NCBI RefSeq assembly: GCF_963678635.1
Contig: NC_087067.1
Location: forward strand, 57,894,287 to 57,958,286
DNA: 64,000 nt
Source of the DNA: Symsagittifera roscoffensis
Lineage: Eukaryota > Xenacoelomorpha > Acoela > Convolutidae
Reading direction: 5' to 3'
Positions within the stretch are counted from its first letter, which is position 1, and the number at the start of each line of letters is the position of its first letter. This document shows, one piece after another, positions 34,400 through 46,175 of this stretch. The notes beneath the pieces were generated by a model. The model ran no database searches. It saw nothing but the letters and a program-made list of their open reading frames with translations, and was not told the DNA's origin. Position numbers and translations under genes: made by a program.

Positions 34400-35184
34400 G
34401 CAGTTCACATCGAGTTGGTTCCATCTCTCGATACTAGTTGCTGCGTCATGGGCGTAGAGCGATTTATTGCAAGGCGAGGTACCCCCAAAACCATTCGTTC
34501 TGACAATGGCACGAACTTTGTTGGTGCTCAAAAGGAGCTCCTATCCTGTGTCCAAAATTGGAACAAAGTCGCCCCGGCCGTTTTCGTTCACAAAGGCATT
34601 AAGTGGAAGTTTAACCCGCCCAGTGCCCCTCATCACGGTGGCGCCTGGGAGCGGCTAGTGAGAAGTGTTAAGCGAGTGTTGTACGACATATTAGGCAACA
34701 GGAGATTAACTGAGGAAGTTCTAGGAACAACGCTCTGCCTAGTTGAACAATTACTTAACGCAAGACCGATCACTCCGGTCAGTTCCGATCCGCACGACCT
34801 AGAGGCACTCACCCCGAATCACTTCATTCTCGGTCACAGCGCAGCTAGCTTCCCGTCGTTAAGTTTCGAAGATAACTTTGATTATAAAAAGCGTTACGCC
34901 AGAGCACAATCGTACGCTGACGCAGTTTGGTCACGCTGGCTGCGTGAATATGTACCATCTCTCAACAAGAGAGCAAAGTGGCATAATGATTCGGATGTCA
35001 CACTGAAAACCGGCGACTTGGTTTGGGTAGTCGAACCCGACAGCCCACGTGGGCATTACCCACTCGCCCGTATTGCTAAACTACACTACGGCAAAGACGG
35101 ATGCGCCCGATCCGCCGATATCAAAACTGTTACGAGCGAGCTGATACGACCGACCGTAAAACTCGCACCCGTTCTTCCGTCTTT

Positions 35185-35196
35185 AGGGGCGGAGGA
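35185..35196 (+). promoter_or_regulatory. Polypurine tract
   Basis: AGGGGCGGAGGA directly abuts the 3' LTR start (TGTTGCAG at 35197), the expected place for plus-strand priming. One pyrimidine interrupts it. Confidence 0.75.
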
Positions 35197-35541
35197 TGTT
35201 GCAGAGCAAAACGTAACTAATGCGTGAAACATAAATCGTTCAAATTTAAAACTACGACCTACAAAAGAGCAGTTTTTTTTGCACTTGAACAGTTTCTGCA
35301 AAAGTCAAGCTGGTTTATAATTGCTTCAAAAGGCAAGCAGTTTCGGAAAAAGTCAAGCTGGCGTTGCGTCCGATATACGATGATGTAAGTAAAAAGTTTG
35401 AGTTATAGTCGTTTATGACTGATTATGTCCGTTTGTACAAAAATTGTGGATATATTCCGATTTATGACCAAACACGAGTATTTACCGAGAAATACGAATA
35501 AAATATTGATTTTAACTTTGTTTTGTGGAGATTAGCGCACA
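35197..35541 (+). repeat. 3' LTR of complete copy
   Basis: 345 bp, TGTTGCAGAG to GCGCACA, with AATAAA at 35497-35502. The pol stop codon lies at 35225-35227 inside it. Base comparison shows that TTCCGATTT is shared with the truncated copy's LTR, so TTCCCATTT in the 5' LTR at 30934 is a newer change. Confidence 0.93.
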
Positions 35542-35546
35542 TAATT
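35542..35546. repeat. Right target-site duplication TAATT
   Basis: TAATT follows the 3' LTR and continues as the normal monomer TTTTGAAAC. Confidence 0.9.
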
Positions 35547-38500
35547 TTTTGAAACTTTAAAAAAAAATCTCTTTTAGTCTTAAATGATAGATCGAAATAT
35601 CCTCCAAGACACTGTTTATTAATGAGACCAGCTCTTTTCTACTTCCTGATTGAGTTTTTTAAATAAAAAAACTGTTTTTTGCTGTTTTTGATGATTTTTT
35701 TGTACCCATGTGTCAGATTTTCTGGCATATGGGTACAGGTCAGAGGGATGTGCCTCATGAGCTAGCCCTCTGACACACTTTATTTTTTTTTGATCTTCAG
35801 TTTAAGTGCTCAATGTGTGCGTCAATTTGCGCCTTTTTCCAGTAATCTGGGATTTGGACCTACAAAGTTAGCACTTGTATTTTTTTGAAACTTTAAAAAA
35901 AAAAGTTTCTCTTTTAGTCTTAAATGATAGATCGAAATATCCTCCAAGACACTGGACACTGTTTATTAATGAGACCAGGTCTTTTCTACTTCCTGATTGA
36001 GTTTTTTAAATAAAAAAACTGTTTTTTTGCTGTTTTTTGATGATTTTTGTTTGTACCCATGTGTCAGATTTTCTGGCATATGGGTACAGGTCAGAGGGCT
36101 GTGCCTCATGAGCCAGCCCTCTCACACCCTTTTTTTCTGATCTTCAGTTTAAGTGCTCAATTTGCGCGTCGTTTTGCGCCTATTTCCAGTATTCAGGGGT
36201 CTGGACCTACAAAGTTAACACTTGTAATTTTTTGAAACTTTAAAGAAAAAAACATTTCTCTTTTAGTCTTAAATGATAGATCGAAATATCCTCCAAGACA
36301 CTTTTTATTATTGAGACCAGCTATTTTCTACTTCCTGATTGAGTTTTTTAAATAAAAAAAACTGTTTTTTGCTGTTTTTTTATGATTTTTTTTTGTACCC
36401 ATGTGTCAGATTTTCTGGCATATGGGTACAGGTCAGAGGGCTGTGCCTCTTGAGCCAGCCCTCTGACAACCTTTTTTTTTTTGATCTCCAGTTTAAGTGC
36501 TCAATTTGTGCGTCGTTTTGCGCCTATTTCCAGTATTCAGGGGTCCGGACCTACAAAGTTAACACTTGTAATTTTTTGAAACTTAAAAAAAAAAATTCTC
36601 GTTTAGTCTTAAATGATATATCGAAATATCCTCCAAGACACTGTTTATTAATGAGACCAGCTCTTTTCTACTTCCTGATTGAGTTTTTTAGATAAAAAAA
36701 CTGTTTTTTGCTGTTTTTGATGATTTTTTTTGTACCCATATGTCAGATTTTCTGGCATATGGGTACAGGTCAGAGGGCTGTGCCTCTTGAGCCAGCCCTC
36801 TGACACCCTTTATTTTTTTGATCTTCAATTTAAGTGCTCAATGTGTGCGTCATTTTGCGCCTATTTCCAGTAATCTGGGGTTTGGACCTACAAAGTTAAC
36901 ACTTGTAATTTTTTGAAACTTTAAAAAAAAAAAACATTTCTCTTTTAGTCTTAAATGATAGATCGAAATATCCTCCAGGACACTGTTTATTATTGAGACC
37001 AGCTCTTTTCTACTTCCTGATTGAGTTTTTTTAACAAAGAAAACTGTTTTTTGCTGTTTTTTGATGATTTTTTTTTGTACCCATGTGTCAGATTTTCTGG
37101 CATATGGGTACAGGTCAGAGGGCTGTGCCTCTTGAGCCAGCCCTCTGACACCCTTTATTTTTTTTGATCTTCAGTTTAAGTGCTCAATTTGCGCGTCATT
37201 TTGCGCCTATTTCCAGTATTCAGGGGTCTGGACCTACAAAGTTAACACTTGTAATTTTTTGAAACTTTAAAAAAAAAAACATTTCTCTTTTAGTCTTAAA
37301 TGATAGATCGAAATATCCTCCAAGACACTGTTTATTATTGAGACCAGCTCTTTTCTACTTCCTGATTGAGTTTTTTTAACAAAGAAAACTGTTTTTTGCT
37401 GTTTTTTGATGATTTTTTTTTGTACCCATGTGTCAGATTTTCTGGCATATGGGTACAGGTCAGAGGGCTGTGCCTCTTGAGCCAGCCCTCTGACACCCTT
37501 TATTTTTTTTTATCTTCAGTTTAAGTGCTCAATGTGTGCGTCATTTTGCGCCTATTTCCAGTAATCTGGGGTTTGGACCTACAAAGTTAACACTTGTAAC
37601 TTGTAATTTTTTGAAACTTTAAAAAAAAACATTTCTCTTTTAGTCTTAAATGATAGATCGAAATATCCTCCAAGACACTGTTTATTATTAATACCAGCTC
37701 TTTTCTACTTCCTGATTGAGTTTTTTTAACAAAGAAAACTGTTTTTTGCTGTTTTTTGATGATTTTTTTTGTACCCATGTGTCAGATTTTCTGGCATATG
37801 GGTACAGGTCAGAGGGCTGTGCCTCTTGAGCCAGCCCTCTGACACCCTTTATTTTTTTTATCTTCAGTTTAAGTGCTCAATGTGTGCGTCATTTTGCGCC
37901 AATTTCCAGTAATCTGGGGTTTGGACCTACAAAGTTAACACTTGTAGCTTGTAATTTTTTGAAACTTTAAAAAAAATTCTCTTTTAGTCTTAAATGATAG
38001 ATCGAAATATCCTCCAAGACACTGTTTATTAATGAGACCAGCTCTTTTCTACTTCCTGATTGAGTTTTTTAAATAAAAAAACTGTTTTTTGCAGTTTTTG
38101 ATGATTTTTTTTGTACCAATGTGTCAGACTTTCTGGCATATGGACACAGGTCAGAGGGCTGTGCCTCTCGAGCCAGCCCTCTGACACCTTTTTTTCTGAT
38201 CTTCAGTTTAAGTGCTCAATTTGCGCGTCGTTTTGCGCCTATTTCCAGTATTCAGGGGTCTGGACCTACAAAGTTAACACTTGTATTTTTTTGAAACTTT
38301 AAAAAAAAGTTTCTCTATAGTCTTAAATGATAGATCGAAATATCCTCCAAGACACTGTTTATTAATGAGACCAGCTCTTTTCTACTTCCTGATTGAGTTT
38401 TTTAGATAAAAAAACTGTTTTTTGCTGTTTTTGATGATTTTTTTTGAACCCATGTGTCAGATTTTCTGGCATATGGGTACAGGTCAGAGGGCTGTGCCTC

Positions 38501-40160
38501 TTGAGCCAGCCCTCTGACACCCTTTATTTTTTTTTGATCTTCAGTTTAAGTGCTCAATTTGCGCGTCATTTTGCGCCTATTTCCAGTATTCAGGGGTCTG
38601 GACCTACAAAGTTAACACTTGTAATTTTTTGAAACTTTAAAAAAAAAATTCTCTTTTAGTCTTAAATGATAGATCGAAATATCCTCCAAGACACTCTTTA
38701 TTAATGAGACCAGCTCTTTTCTACTTCCTGATTGAGTTTTTTTAACAAAGAAAACTGTTTTTTGCTGTTTTTTGATGATTTTTTTTTGTACCCATGTGTC
38801 AAATTTTCTGGCATATGGGTACAGGTCAGAGGGCTGTGCCTCTTGAGCCAGCCCTCTGACACCCTTTATTTTTTTTTATCTTCAGTTTAAGTGCTCAATG
38901 TGTGCGTCATTTTGCGCCTATTTCCAGTAATCTGGGGTTTGGACCTACAAAGTTAACACTTGTAACTTGTAATTTTTTGAAACTTTAAAAAAAAAATTCT
39001 CTTTTAGTCTTAAATGATAGATCGAAATATCCTCCAAGACACTGTTTATTAATGAGACCAGCTCTTTTCTACTTCCTGATTGAGTTTTTTAAATAAAAAA
39101 ACTGTTTTTTGCAGTTTTTGATGATTTTTTTTTGTACCAATGTGTCAGAATTTCTGGCATATGGACACAGGTCAGAGGGCTGTGCCTCTCGAGCCAGCCC
39201 TCTGACACACTTTATTTTTTTTTGATCTTCAGTTTAAGTGCTCAATGTGTGCGTCAATTTGCGCCTTTTTCCAGTAATCTGGGGTTTGGACCTACAAAGT
39301 TAACACTTGTATTTTTTTGAAACTTTAAAAAAAAAAGTTTCTCTATAGTCTTAAATGATAGATCGAAATATCCTCCAAGACACTGTTTATTAATGAGACC
39401 AGCTCTTTTCTACTTCCTGATTAAGTTTTTTAAACAAAAAAACTGTTTTTTTGCTGTTTTTTGATGATTTTTGTTTGTACCCATGTGTCAGATTTTCTGG
39501 CATATGGGTACAGGTCAGAGGGCTGTGCCTCTTGAGCCAGCCCTCTGACACCCTTTTTTTCTGATCTTTAGTTTAAGTGCTCAATTTGCGCGTCGTTTTG
39601 CGCCTATTTCCAGTATTCAGGGGTCTGGACCTACAAAGTTAACACTTGTAATTTTTTGAAATAAAAAAAAAATATTGCTCTTTTAGTCTTAAATGATAGA
39701 TCGAAATATCCTCCAAGACACTGTTTATTATTGAGACCAACTCTTTTTTACTTCCTGATTGAGTTTTTTAAATAAAAAAACTGTTTTTTGCTGTTTTTTT
39801 ATGATTTTTTTTGTACCCATGTGTCAGATTTTCTGGCATTTGGGTACAGGTCAGAGGGCTGTGCCTCTTGAGCCAGCCCTCTGACACTTTTTTTAATCTT
39901 CAGTTTAAGTGCTCAATGTGTGCGTCATTTTGCGCCTATTTCCAGTAATCTGGGGTTTGGACCTACAAAGTTAACACTTGTAATTTTTTGAAACTTTAAA
40001 AAAACATTTCTCTTTTAGTCTTAAATGATAGATCGAAATATCCTCCAAGACACTGTTTATTATTGAGACCAGCTCTTTTCTACTTCCTGATTGAGTTTTT
40101 TTAACAAAGAAAACTGTTTTTTGCTGTTTTTTGATGATTTTTTGTGTACCCATGTGTCAG
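35542..40160. repeat. Right array, GAAACTTTAAAA subfamily
   Basis: Monomers with CAATTTGCGCGTCG and CAGTATTCAGGGG (near 36160, 37190, 38220, 38560 and 39590) alternate with CAATGTGTGCGTC types. A 9-bp duplication, TTGTAACTTGTAA or TTGTAGCTTGTAA, marks monomers near 37598, 37946 and 38959. A small duplication, GACACTGGACACTG, occurs near 35948. Confidence 0.85.
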
Positions 40161-40764
40161 ATTTTCTGGCATAAGGGTACAGGTCAGAGGGCTGTGCCTC
40201 TTGAGCCAGCCCTCTGACACACTTTATTTTTTGTGATCTTCAGTTTAAGTGCTCAAGGTGTGCGTCATTTTGCGCCTATTTCCACTAATCTGGGGTTTGG
40301 ACCTACAAAGTTAACACTTGTAATTTTTTGAAACTTTTTTTTCAAAAAAAAAAATCTCTTCAAGTCTTAAATGATAGATCAAAATATCCTCCAATACACT
40401 GTTTCCTAATAAGACCAGCTCTTTTCTACTTCCTGATTGAATTTTTTTAACAAAGAAAACTGTTTTTTGCTGTTTTTTGACGATTTTCTTTGTACCCATG
40501 TGTCAGATTTTTTGGGCATATGGGTACAGGTCAGAGGGCTGTGCCTCTTGAGCCAGCCCTCTGACACACTTTATTTTTTTTGATCTTCAGTTCAAGTGCT
40601 CATTGTGTGCGTCATTTTGCGCCTATTTCCAGTAATCTGGGGTTTGGACCTACAAAGTTAACACTTGTAATTTTTCGAAACTTTTTTTTTTTCAAAAAAA
40701 AAAATTCTCATCAAGTCTTAATTGATAGATCAAAATATCCTCCAAGACACGGTTTACTAATAAG

Positions 40765-43515
40765 ACCAGCTCTTTTTTTACTTCCTGGTTGAATTTTTTT
40801 AACAAAGAAAACTGTTTTTTGCTGTTTTTTGACGATTTTCTTTGTACCCATGTGTCAGATTTTTTGGGCATATGGGTACAGGGCAGAGGGCTGTGCCTCT
40901 TGAGCCAGCCCTCTGACACACTTTATTTTTTGTAATCTTCAGTTTAAGTGCTCAATGTGTGCGTCATTTTGCGCCTATTTCCACTAATCTGGGGTTTGGA
41001 CCTACAAAGTTAACACTTGTAATTTTTTGAAACTTTTTTTTCAAAAAAAAAAAAATCTCCTCAAGTCTTAAATGATAGATCAAAATATCCTCCAATACAC
41101 TGTTTCCTAATAAGACCAGCTCTTTTCTACTTCCTGATTGGATTTTTTTAACAAAGAAAACTGTTTTTTGCTGTTTTTTGACGATTTTCTTTGTACCCAT
41201 GTGTCAGATTTTTTGGGCATATGGGTACAGGTCAGAGGGCTGTGCCTCTTGAGCCAGCCCTCTGACACACTTTATTTTTTTTGATCTTCAGTTCAAGTGC
41301 TCAATGTGTGCGTCATTTTGCGCCTATTTCCAGTAATCTGGGGTTTGGACCTACAAAGTTAACACTTGTAATTTTTTGAAACTTTTTTTTTCAAAAAAAA
41401 ATTCTCATCAAGTCTTAAATGATAGATCAAAATATCCTCCAAGACACGGTTTACTAATAAGACCAGCTCTTTTCTACTTCCTGGTTGAATTTTTTTAACA
41501 AAGAAAACTGTTTTTTGCTGTTTTTTGACGATTTTCTTTGTACCCATGTGTCAGATTTTTTGGGCATATTGGTACAGGTCAGAGGGCTGTGCCTCTTGAG
41601 CCAGCCCTCTGACACACTTTATTTTTTTTGATCTTCAGTTTAAGTGCTCAATGTGTGCGTCATTTTGCGCCTATTTCCAGTAACCTGGGGTTTGGACCTA
41701 CAAAGTTAACACTTGTAATTTTTTGAAACTTTAAAAACAAAAAAATTTCTCTTTTAGTCTTAAATGATAGATCGAAATATCCTCCAAGATACTGTTTATT
41801 AATGAGACCAGCTCTTTTCTACTTCCTGATGGAGTTTTTTAAATAAAAAAACTATTTTTTGCTGTTTTTTGATGATTTTTTTTGTACCCATGTGTCAGAT
41901 TTTCTGGCATATGGGTACAGGTCAGAGGGTTGTGCCTCTTGAGCCAGCCCTCTGACACCCTTTATGTTTTTGATCTTCAGTTTAAGTGCTCAATTTGTGC
42001 GTCGTTTTGCGCCTATTTCCAGTAACCTGGGGTTTGGACCTACAAAGTTAACACTTGTTATTTTTGAAAGTTTAAAAAAAAAATTCTCTTTTAGTCTTAA
42101 ATGATAGATCGAAATATCCTCCAAGACACTGTTTATTAATAAGACCAGCTCTTTTTTTACTTCCTGGTTGAATTTTTTTAACAAAGAAAACTGTTTTTTG
42201 CTGTTTTTTGACGATTTTCTTTGTACCCATGTGTCAGATTTTTTGGGCATATGGGTACAGGTCAGAGGGCTGTGCCTCTTGAGCCAGCCCTCTGACACAC
42301 TTTATTTTTTGTGATCTTCAGTTTAAGTGCTCAATGTGTGCGTCATTTTGCGCCTATTTCCACTAATCTGGGGTTTGGACCTACAAAGTTAACACTTGTA
42401 ATTTTTTGAAACTTTTTTTTCAAAAAAAAAATCTCCTCAAGTCTTAAATGATAGATCAAAATATCCTCCAATACACTGTTTCCTAATAAGACCAGCTCTT
42501 TTCTACTTCGTGATTGAAATTTTTTAACAAAGAAAACTGTTTTTTGCTGTTTTTTGACGATTTTCTTTGTACCCATTTGTCAGATTTTTTGGGCATATGG
42601 GTACAGGTCAGAGGGCTGTGCCTCTTGAGCCAGCCCTCTGACACACTTTATTTTTTTTGATCTTCAGTTCAAGTGCTCAATGTGTGCGTCATTTTGCGCC
42701 TATTTCCAGTAATCTGGGGTTTGGACCTACAAAGTTAACACTTGTAATTTTTTGAAACTTTTTTTTTCAAAAAAAAATTCTCATCAAGTCTTAAATGATA
42801 GATCAAAATATCCTCCAAGACACGGTTTACTAATAAGACCAGCTCTTTTCTACTTCCTGGTTGAATTTTTTTAACAAAGAAAATTGTTTTTTGCTGTTTT
42901 TTGACGATTTTCTTTGTACCCATGTGTCAGATTTTTTGGGCATATTGGTACAGGTCAGAGGGCTGTGCCTCTTGAGCCAGCCCTCTGACACACTTTATTT
43001 TTTTTGATCTTCAGTTTAAGTGCTCAATGTGTGCGTCATTTTGCGCCTATTTCCAGTAACCTGGGGTTTGGACCTACAAAGTTAACACTTGTAATTTTTT
43101 GAAACTTTAAAAACAAAAAAATTTCTCTTTTAGTCTTAAATGATAGATCGAAATATCATCCAAGACACTGTTTATTAATGAGACCAGCTCTTTTCTACTT
43201 CCTGATTGAGTTTTTTAAATAAAAAAACTATTTTTTGCTGTTTTTTGATGATTTTTTTTGTACCCATGTGTCAGATTTTCTGGCATATGGGTACAGGTCA
43301 GAGGGTTGTGCCTCTTGAGCCAGCCCTCTGACACCCTTTATTTTTTTTGATCTTCAGTTTAAGCGCTCAATTTGTGCGTCGTTTTGCGCCTATTTCCAGT
43401 AACCTGGGGTTTGGACCTACAAAGTTAACACTTGTAATTTTTTGAAAGTTTAAAAAAAAAATTCTCTTTTAGTCTTAAATGATAGATCGAAATATCCTCC
43501 AAGACACTGTCTATT
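40765..43515. repeat. Higher-order repeat, 4 monomers, ~1377 bp
   Basis: Two copies, about 40765-42141 and 42142-43515, with offsets of 1376-1379 bp. Shared private markers are TTTTTTGGGCATAT, GTTTTTTGACGATTTTC, GTTTCCTAATAAGACC and AACTTTAAAAACAAAAAAATTTC (near 41727 and 43105). Similarity ends before 40760 and after about 43515. Confidence 0.87.
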
Positions 43516-44790
43516 AATTAGACCAGCTCTTTTCTACTTCCTGATTGAGTTTTTTAAATAAAAGAACTGTTTTTTGGTGTTTTTTGATATTTTTTTTTGT
43601 ACCCTTGTGTCAGATTTTCTGGCATATGGGTACAGGTCAGATTGCTGTGCCTCTTGAGCCAGCCCTCTGACACCCTTTATTTTTTTTGATCTTCAGTTTA
43701 AGTGCTCAATTTGTGCGTCGTTTTGCGCCTATTTCCAGTATTCAGGAGTCTGGACCTACAAAGTTAACACTTGTAATTTTTTGAAACTTTAAAAAAAAAA
43801 CTCTCTTTTAACCTTAAATGATAGATCGAAATATCCTCCAAGACACTGTTTATTAATGAGACCAGCTCTTTTCTACTTCCTGATTGAGTTTTTTTAAATA
43901 AAAAAACTTTTTTTTGCTGTTTTTGATGATTTTTTTTGTACGCATGTGTCAGATTTTCTGGCATATGGGTACAGGTCAGAGGGCTGTGCCTCTTGAGCCA
44001 GCCCTCTGACACCCTTTATTTTTTGATCTTCAGTTTAAGTGCTCAATGTGAGCGTCATTTTGCGCCTGTTTCCAGTAATCTGGTGTTTGGACATACAAGG
44101 TAACACTTGTAATTTTTTGAAACTTTAAAAAAAAAACATTTCTCTTTTAGTCTTAAATGATAGATCAAAATATCCTCCAAGACACTGTTTATTATTGAGA
44201 CCAGCTCTTTTCTACTTCCTGATTGAGTTTTTTAAATAAAAAAACTGTTTTTGCTGTTTTTGATGATATTTTTTTGTACCCATGTGTCAGATTTTCTGGC
44301 ATATGGGTACAGGTCAGAGGGCTGTGCCTCTTGAGCAAGCCCTCTGACACACTTTTTTTTTTGATCTTCAGTTTAAGTGCTCAATGTGTGCGCCATTTTC
44401 CGCCTATTTCCAGTAATCTGGGGTTTGGACCTACAAAGTTAACACTTGTAATTTTTTGAAACTTAAAAAAAAAAATTCTCTTTTAGTCTTAAATGCTAGA
44501 TCGAAATATCCTCCAAGACACTGTTTATGAATGAGACCAGCTCTTTTCTACTTCCTGATTGAGTTTTTTAAACAAAAAAAACTGTTTTTTGCTGTTTTTT
44601 GATGATTTTTTTGTACCCATGTGTCAGATTTTCTGGCATATGGGTACAGGTCAGAGGGCTGTGCCTCTTGAGCCAGCCCTCTGACACTTTATTTGTTTTT
44701 TTGATCTTCAGTTTAAGTGCTCAATGTGTCCGTCGTTTTGCGCCTATTTCCAGTATTCAGGGGTCTAGACCTACAAAGTTAACACTTGTA
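43515..44790. repeat. Satellite sub-block, mixed monomers
   Basis: Ordinary monomers with private point changes (for example CGCATGTGTC near 43942, CAATGTGAGCGTC near 44044). Nothing else was seen. Confidence 0.75.
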
Positions 44791-46175
44791 ATTTTTTGAA
44801 ACTTAAAAAAAAAAACATTTCTCTTTTAGTCTTAAATGATAGATCGAAATATTCTTCAAGACACTGTTTATTAATGAGACCAGCTCTTTTCTACTTCCTG
44901 ATTGAGTTTTTTAAATAAAAAAACTGTTTTTTGCTGTTTTTTGATGATTTTTTTTGTACCCATGTGTCAGATTTTCTGGCATATGGGTACAGGTCAGAGG
45001 GCTGTGCCTCTTGAGCCAGCTCTCTGACACACTTTATTTTTTTTTAATCTTCAGTTTAAGTGCTCAATGTGTGCGTCATTTTGCGCCTATTTCCAGTATT
45101 CTGGGGTCTGGACCTACAAAGTTATCACTTGTACTTTTTTGAAACTTAAAAAAAAAATTCTCTTTTACTCTTAAATGATAGATCGAAATATCCTCCAAGA
45201 CACTGTTTATTAATGAGACCAGCTCTTTTCTACTTCCTGATTGAGTTTTTTAAACAAAAAAAAACTGTTTTTTGCTGTTTTTTGCTGTTTTTTGATGATT
45301 TTTTTTGTACCCATGTGTCAGATTTTCTGGCATATGGGTACAGGTCAGAGGGCTGTGCCTCTTGAGCCAGCCCTCTGACACTTTATATATTTTTTTGATC
45401 TTCAGTTTAAGTGCTCAATGTGTCCATCGTTTTGCGCCTATTTCCAGTATTCAGGGGTCTAGACCTACAAAGTTAACACTTGTAATTTTTTGAAACTTAA
45501 AAAAAAAACATTTCTCTTTTAGTCTTAAATGATAGATCGAAATATTCTTCAAGACACTGTTTATTAATGAGACCAGCTCTTTTCTACTTCCTGATTGAGT
45601 TTTTTAAATAAAAAAACTGTTTTTTGCTGTTTTTTGATGATTTTTTTTGTACCCATGTGTCAGATTTTCTGGCATATGGGTACAGGTCAGAGGGCTGTGC
45701 CTCTTGAGCCAGCTCTCTGACACACTTTATTTTTTTTTAATCTTCAGTTTAAGTGCTCAATGTGTGCGTCATTTTGCGCCTATTTCCAGTATTCTGGGGT
45801 CTGGACCTACAAAGTTATCACTTGTACTTTTTTGAAACTTAAAAAAAAAATTCTCTTTTACTCTTAAATGATAGATCGAAATATCCTCCAAGACACTGTT
45901 TATTAATGAGACCAGCTCTTTTCTACTTCCTGATTGAGTTTTTTAAACAAAAAAAAACTGTTTTTTGCTGTTTTTTGCTGTTTTTTGATGATTTTTTTTG
46001 TACCCATGTGTCAGATTTTCTGGCATATGGGTACAGGTCAGAGGGCTGTGCCTCTTGAGCCAGCCCTCTGACACTTTATATATTTTTTTGATCTTCAGTT
46101 TAAGTGCTCAATGTGTCCATCGTTTTGCGCCTATTTCCAGTATTCAGGGGTCTAGACCTACAAAGTTAACACTTG
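44790..46175. repeat. Dimeric higher-order repeat, 693 bp
   Basis: 44790-45482 and 45483-46175 are almost identical: monomers near 44954 and 45305 recur at 45647 and 45998. One monomer type carries an extra TTTTTTGCTG unit in the T-tract block (near 45270 and 45963), giving four phased tracts, and TTATATATTTTTTTGATC after the dyads. Confidence 0.88.

Larger units (their letters stand above)
32523..34457 (+). pseudogene. gag-pol: Deleted gag-pol of BEL/Pao element, upstream part
   Basis: An open frame of 644 residues joining two distant parts of the polyprotein. Residues 1 to about 300 are the N-terminal Gag segment (coiled coil, basic Ser/His linker, Lys/Glu-rich helix). From about residue 311 (33453) the sequence is late pol: a segment with NPADTGTRG, the conserved motif that lies beyond reverse transcriptase/RNase H in BEL elements. 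Then comes the integrase zinc-binding domain with histidines from residue 515 and cysteines at 561 and 564 (CITC). The start of the catalytic core follows, with the first acidic residue at 597 (VDYFGPF). Protease, reverse transcriptase and RNase H are missing. After about residue 622 the frame is wrong because of a 5-bp duplication, and it stops at 34457. Expression as a stable protein is doubtful. Confidence 0.88.
34361..35227 (+). pseudogene. pol: Integrase core and C-terminal domain, frameshifted
   Basis: Open frame continuing pol in another phase; the ATG at 34361 is only the first in that frame, and real homology resumes after 34399. Residue numbers count from 34361. The second catalytic aspartate is at residue 48 in SDNGTNFVG and the glutamate at residue 97 in HHGGAWERLV, so all three acidic residues of the D,D-E site survive, but split between two frames. 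From about residue 180 to 275 lies a DUF5641-like domain (GDLVWVVEPDSPRGHYPLAR, then a TSELIRP segment). The frame ends at 35227, about 30 bp inside the 3' LTR. BEL pol usually ends close to the LTR. Confidence 0.88.
30934..35541 (+). mobile_element. BEL/Pao LTR retrotransposon, internally deleted
   Basis: 4608 bp with both LTRs (345 bp each), primer-binding site, leader, gag start, late pol and polypurine tract, flanked by a TAATT duplication. Superfamily assignment rests on the pol part: an integrase zinc-binding domain, an integrase catalytic core with a BEL-type HHGGAWERLV motif around the last acidic residue, and the DUF5641-like C-terminal domain typical of BEL/Pao elements. Capsid C-terminus, aspartic protease, reverse transcriptase and RNase H are missing and the integrase is frameshifted. 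It could only move with proteins from another element. Confidence 0.93.

Noticed and set aside
40964-41200. Recurrent opposite-strand ORFs (starts such as MGTKKI or MSEGWLKRH) of 60-100 residues
   Set aside because: They are the reverse-strand reading of the same monomers, with Lys/Phe-rich stretches produced by A- and T-runs whose lengths vary from copy to copy.
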